DNA of 64,000 nucleotides. Source: Conus ventricosus. Taxonomy: Eukaryota > Mollusca > Gastropoda > Neogastropoda > Conidae. Below the pieces are notes generated by a model. That model saw only the letters and a list, made by a program, of their open reading frames with translations, was not told the DNA's origin and did no database searches. Positions 63,406 to 64,000 of the stretch are shown here, piece after piece. A program made the position numbers and the translations under genes. How positions within the stretch are numbered: position 1 is the stretch's first letter; each line of letters opens with the position of its first letter. The stretch is taken from assembly GCA_018398815.1 (NCBI GenBank), contig CM031600.1, positions 54,145,334 to 54,209,333 on the forward strand, read 5' to 3'.

Positions 63406-63559
63406 AGTCAGAAAGCGGAGTAGCCTTCTACTGTGTTTGTCCTGCTTACTTGCTCTTGTTGGTGTGGACGCATGGAAACGGTGGAAGGAACTGTTAAGGT
63501 TTGAGCTGAGGGATGAGTCAGCTACTGAGCTAGCTTGTGCAGAAACCTATGCCGTGTAG

Positions 63560-63730
63560 GTCAAAAGCAACAGTACTGTAGTTGGCATTTGCACATATTA
63601 CACAGTGCAGGTGACGTCGCTTCTGCCAAGGAGGTTGTATGAGTTGCTGGTGATGTTTTGGCATTTTGTGTGGAACCATTGTCCACAGGACTCACACGCT
63701 ACTCACATTTGGTCCCATCCGACATAGGAG
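63560..63730 (-). pseudogene. PHD-type finger, probable ORF1 of the CR1-like LINE
   Basis: A minus-strand frame reads ACESCGQWFHTKCQNITSNS, then YNLLGRSDVTCTVCNMCKC. C-x2-C-x2-W-F-H-x2-C ... C-x2-C is the second half of a PHD finger, which occurs at the N-terminus of ORF1 in several CR1/Crack-like LINEs of invertebrates. The first half would lie near 63740, where a G run (63764-63781) disrupts the sequence. Confidence 0.6.
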
Positions 63731-63800
63731 TAATGGGTATCATTGTCGTCTCCGACGGGGATGGGGGGGGGGGGGGGGGGGTCGTATTCTCATGTACGTT

Positions 63801-64000
63801 CGGTATGCTTGGTGAGTCAACTGAGTTCGTAGCAGCATGTTGAGGATGGGTGTGTGACATAATGATGATGCACACTGCTGTTATATTAAGAAGTACACGT
63901 TCAGAGTGATAGGTAATATTTGGGGAAAGCGAAAAGGACAATGGTAGTTCAGGTAGTTCAGTCCAACATGGGCCCGCCATGTTCGTTTTACACTGGTTGA
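63801..64000. other. window edge, nothing recognised
   Basis: May be the 5' region of the LINE. No firm feature is visible. Confidence 0.4.

Larger units (their letters stand above)
60540..63800 (-). mobile_element. CR1-like LINE with PHD-finger ORF1, frameshifted
   Basis: Minus strand, 5' to 3': a PHD-type finger (about 63720-63570), endonuclease (63405-62965), linker (62566-62186), RT fingers to palm (about 62103-61373), RT end and thumb (61517-60663), then a C-terminal tail with SRRTKYRLMSFFPRTIPEWN and a short 3' region near 60560. There is no RNase H. FADDT in place of YADD, and a C-terminal 'R...N..sFfprtI.eWN.LP' block, fit the CR1/Jockey-like families common in lophotrochozoans. Several frameshifts make it inactive as read. 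Confidence 0.85.

Overview
The window is animal nuclear DNA, most likely from a mollusc or other lophotrochozoan. The signs are a many-exon host gene with GT-AG introns, tRNA-derived SINEs, several LINE clades, hAT and piggyBac elements, dense microsatellites and long poly-G/poly-C runs. The one securely identified host gene is IFT172 (intraflagellar transport complex B), on the minus strand. Its ATG is at 59611 and 27 exons run leftward to 23610. They encode roughly the first 957 of about 1750 residues: the WD40 part and the first half of the TPR solenoid. The rest of the gene is not in the window.

Layout. 1-8.8 kb is repeat wreckage: a LINE 5' end, a GC-rich tandem array of about 186 bp units, an RT tail of CR1/L2 type, a 5'-truncated I/Jockey-type LINE (4262-7136) and coding-like stretches I could not identify. 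8.9-15.4 kb holds a decayed DNA-virus-like or Maverick/adintovirus-like replication module on the plus strand: a PC4-like ssDNA-binding protein, a P-loop nucleoside-kinase-like gene, two C2H2-type fingers and a family B, protein-primed-type DNA polymerase whose motifs can be followed across many frameshifts. 15.7-21.8 kb is a near full-length copy of the same LINE (ORF1 with CCHC, endonuclease, RT, RNase H), next to a hAT transposase fragment (21.8-22.3 kb). 23.6-59.6 kb is IFT172, with introns full of mobile elements: hAT-type elements with 5-6 bp target duplications (one carrying a vertnin-like domain and a BED-type finger), a piggyBac-type MITE nested in another element, two copies of a tRNA-SINE with clear target duplications, and Penelope-type inverted repeats with a hammerhead-like core. 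Right of IFT172 are a short promoter interval, a possible divergent first exon (59943-60005) and a CR1-like LINE with a PHD-finger ORF1 (60.5-63.8 kb).

Assembly quality matters here. Exons 9-12 of IFT172 occur twice (48.8-51.9 and 46.2-48.5 kb) in an end-to-end arrangement. The copies carry different single-base indels and differ by a 777 bp hAT MITE present in only one. This looks like two unmerged contig ends or haplotypes rather than a real exon duplication. Single-base indels also break exons 6, 18, 22 and 23. Frameshifts elsewhere in the window should be read with that in mind.
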